Below, piece by piece: positions 43,557 through 43,646 of a stretch of 43,646 bases of DNA. A model generated the notes under the pieces. It did no database searches and had not been told where the DNA came from. It saw nothing but the letters and a program-made list of their open reading frames with translations. The stretch is from Caballeronia arvi. GTDB lineage: Bacteria; Pseudomonadota; Gammaproteobacteria; Burkholderiales; Burkholderiaceae. The stretch spans positions 1 to 43,646 of the forward strand of contig NZ_FCOM02000059.1 in the NCBI RefSeq assembly GCF_001544695.2, in the 5' to 3' direction. How positions within the stretch are numbered: the stretch's first letter is position 1; the number at the start of each line of letters is the position of its first letter. Position numbers and translations under genes: made by a program.

Positions 43557-43646
43557 ATGTCTCCCAGTATTGAAAATCATCTAGCGGGCCTCCCACCGTC
43601 GTCATGGAGGCGACGGGGTTAAAGTGAGTTTGCCAACTGCTTCAAC
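43557..43646. other. Upstream region of the GH3 gene, window edge
   Basis: Holds the ribosome binding site of the GH3 gene and two overlapping short inverted repeats (GCCTCC/GGAGGC at 43588-43611; CCGTCG/CGACGG at 43596-43616). No gene start is visible before the window ends. Confidence 0.3.

Noticed and set aside
1..43646. Search by eye for CRISPR arrays, tRNA or rRNA genes, insertion sequences and phage attachment sites
   Set aside because: I saw no regularly spaced repeats, cloverleaf sequences, transposase genes or terminal repeats. Reading by eye could miss a degenerate element.

Overview
The window reads as chromosome or megaplasmid DNA of a beta-proteobacterium of the Burkholderiaceae, most likely Paraburkholderia, Caballeronia or a close relative. 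The evidence is two OmpC-type trimeric porins of the Burkholderiales kind (mature N-termini QSSVTLYG), GC-rich codon use, MHS- and AAHS-type transporters, and many small regulator-plus-catabolism modules side by side. I see no rRNA, tRNA, CRISPR array, transposase or phage gene. It looks like an accessory catabolic region built from at least four independently regulated modules.

Module 1 (229-6925): an IclR regulator faces an operon of an MHS-type permease, a ketopantoate-reductase-like enzyme, an SDR dehydrogenase, a NodB/PgdA-type deacetylase (cyclic-imidase-like branch) and a gamma-glutamyltransferase-family protein. A long intergenic stretch with a terminator follows.

Module 2 (7371-21122): an OmpC-type porin (minus strand) faces a GntR/UTRA regulator. 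After a strong terminator comes an operon of a creatinase-like M24 protein, a Tat-dependent peptide-type binding protein, two permeases, a double ATPase, an M20-family protein and a fused HyuA-HyuB (5-oxoprolinase/N-methylhydantoinase type). The M24 and M20 proteins both lack most of the metal ligands or catalytic residues of their families. A shared sequence motif links the porin, gntR and M24 promoters.

Module 3 (21283-34433): a mandelate pathway. It has an arylacetonitrilase-like nitrilase, two LysR regulators, mdlC, mdlB, mdlA, an AAHS-type aromatic acid permease, a XylC-like benzaldehyde dehydrogenase, a Tat/lipoprotein amidase and a second porin. Read together: a nitrile or amide of mandelic acid is hydrolysed to mandelate, racemised (MdlA), oxidised to benzoylformate (MdlB), decarboxylated to benzaldehyde (MdlC) and oxidised to benzoate.

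Module 4 (34658-41243): an XRE-cupin regulator faces an MHS permease, a cytoplasmic amidase, a RidA protein, a DadA-like FAD amine/amino-acid dehydrogenase and an orphan LivJ-like binding protein. The regulator/permease promoter and the binding-protein promoter share a near-identical palindromic element, probably one regulon. The chemistry suggested is amide hydrolysis, oxidation of the released amino compound, then imine clean-up by RidA. The window closes with a GH3 beta-glucosidase-type lipoprotein on the minus strand.

Starts were moved inward from the longest reading frame wherever a good ribosome binding site supported a later codon. All functions are inferred from motifs and remembered family members; no database search was run.
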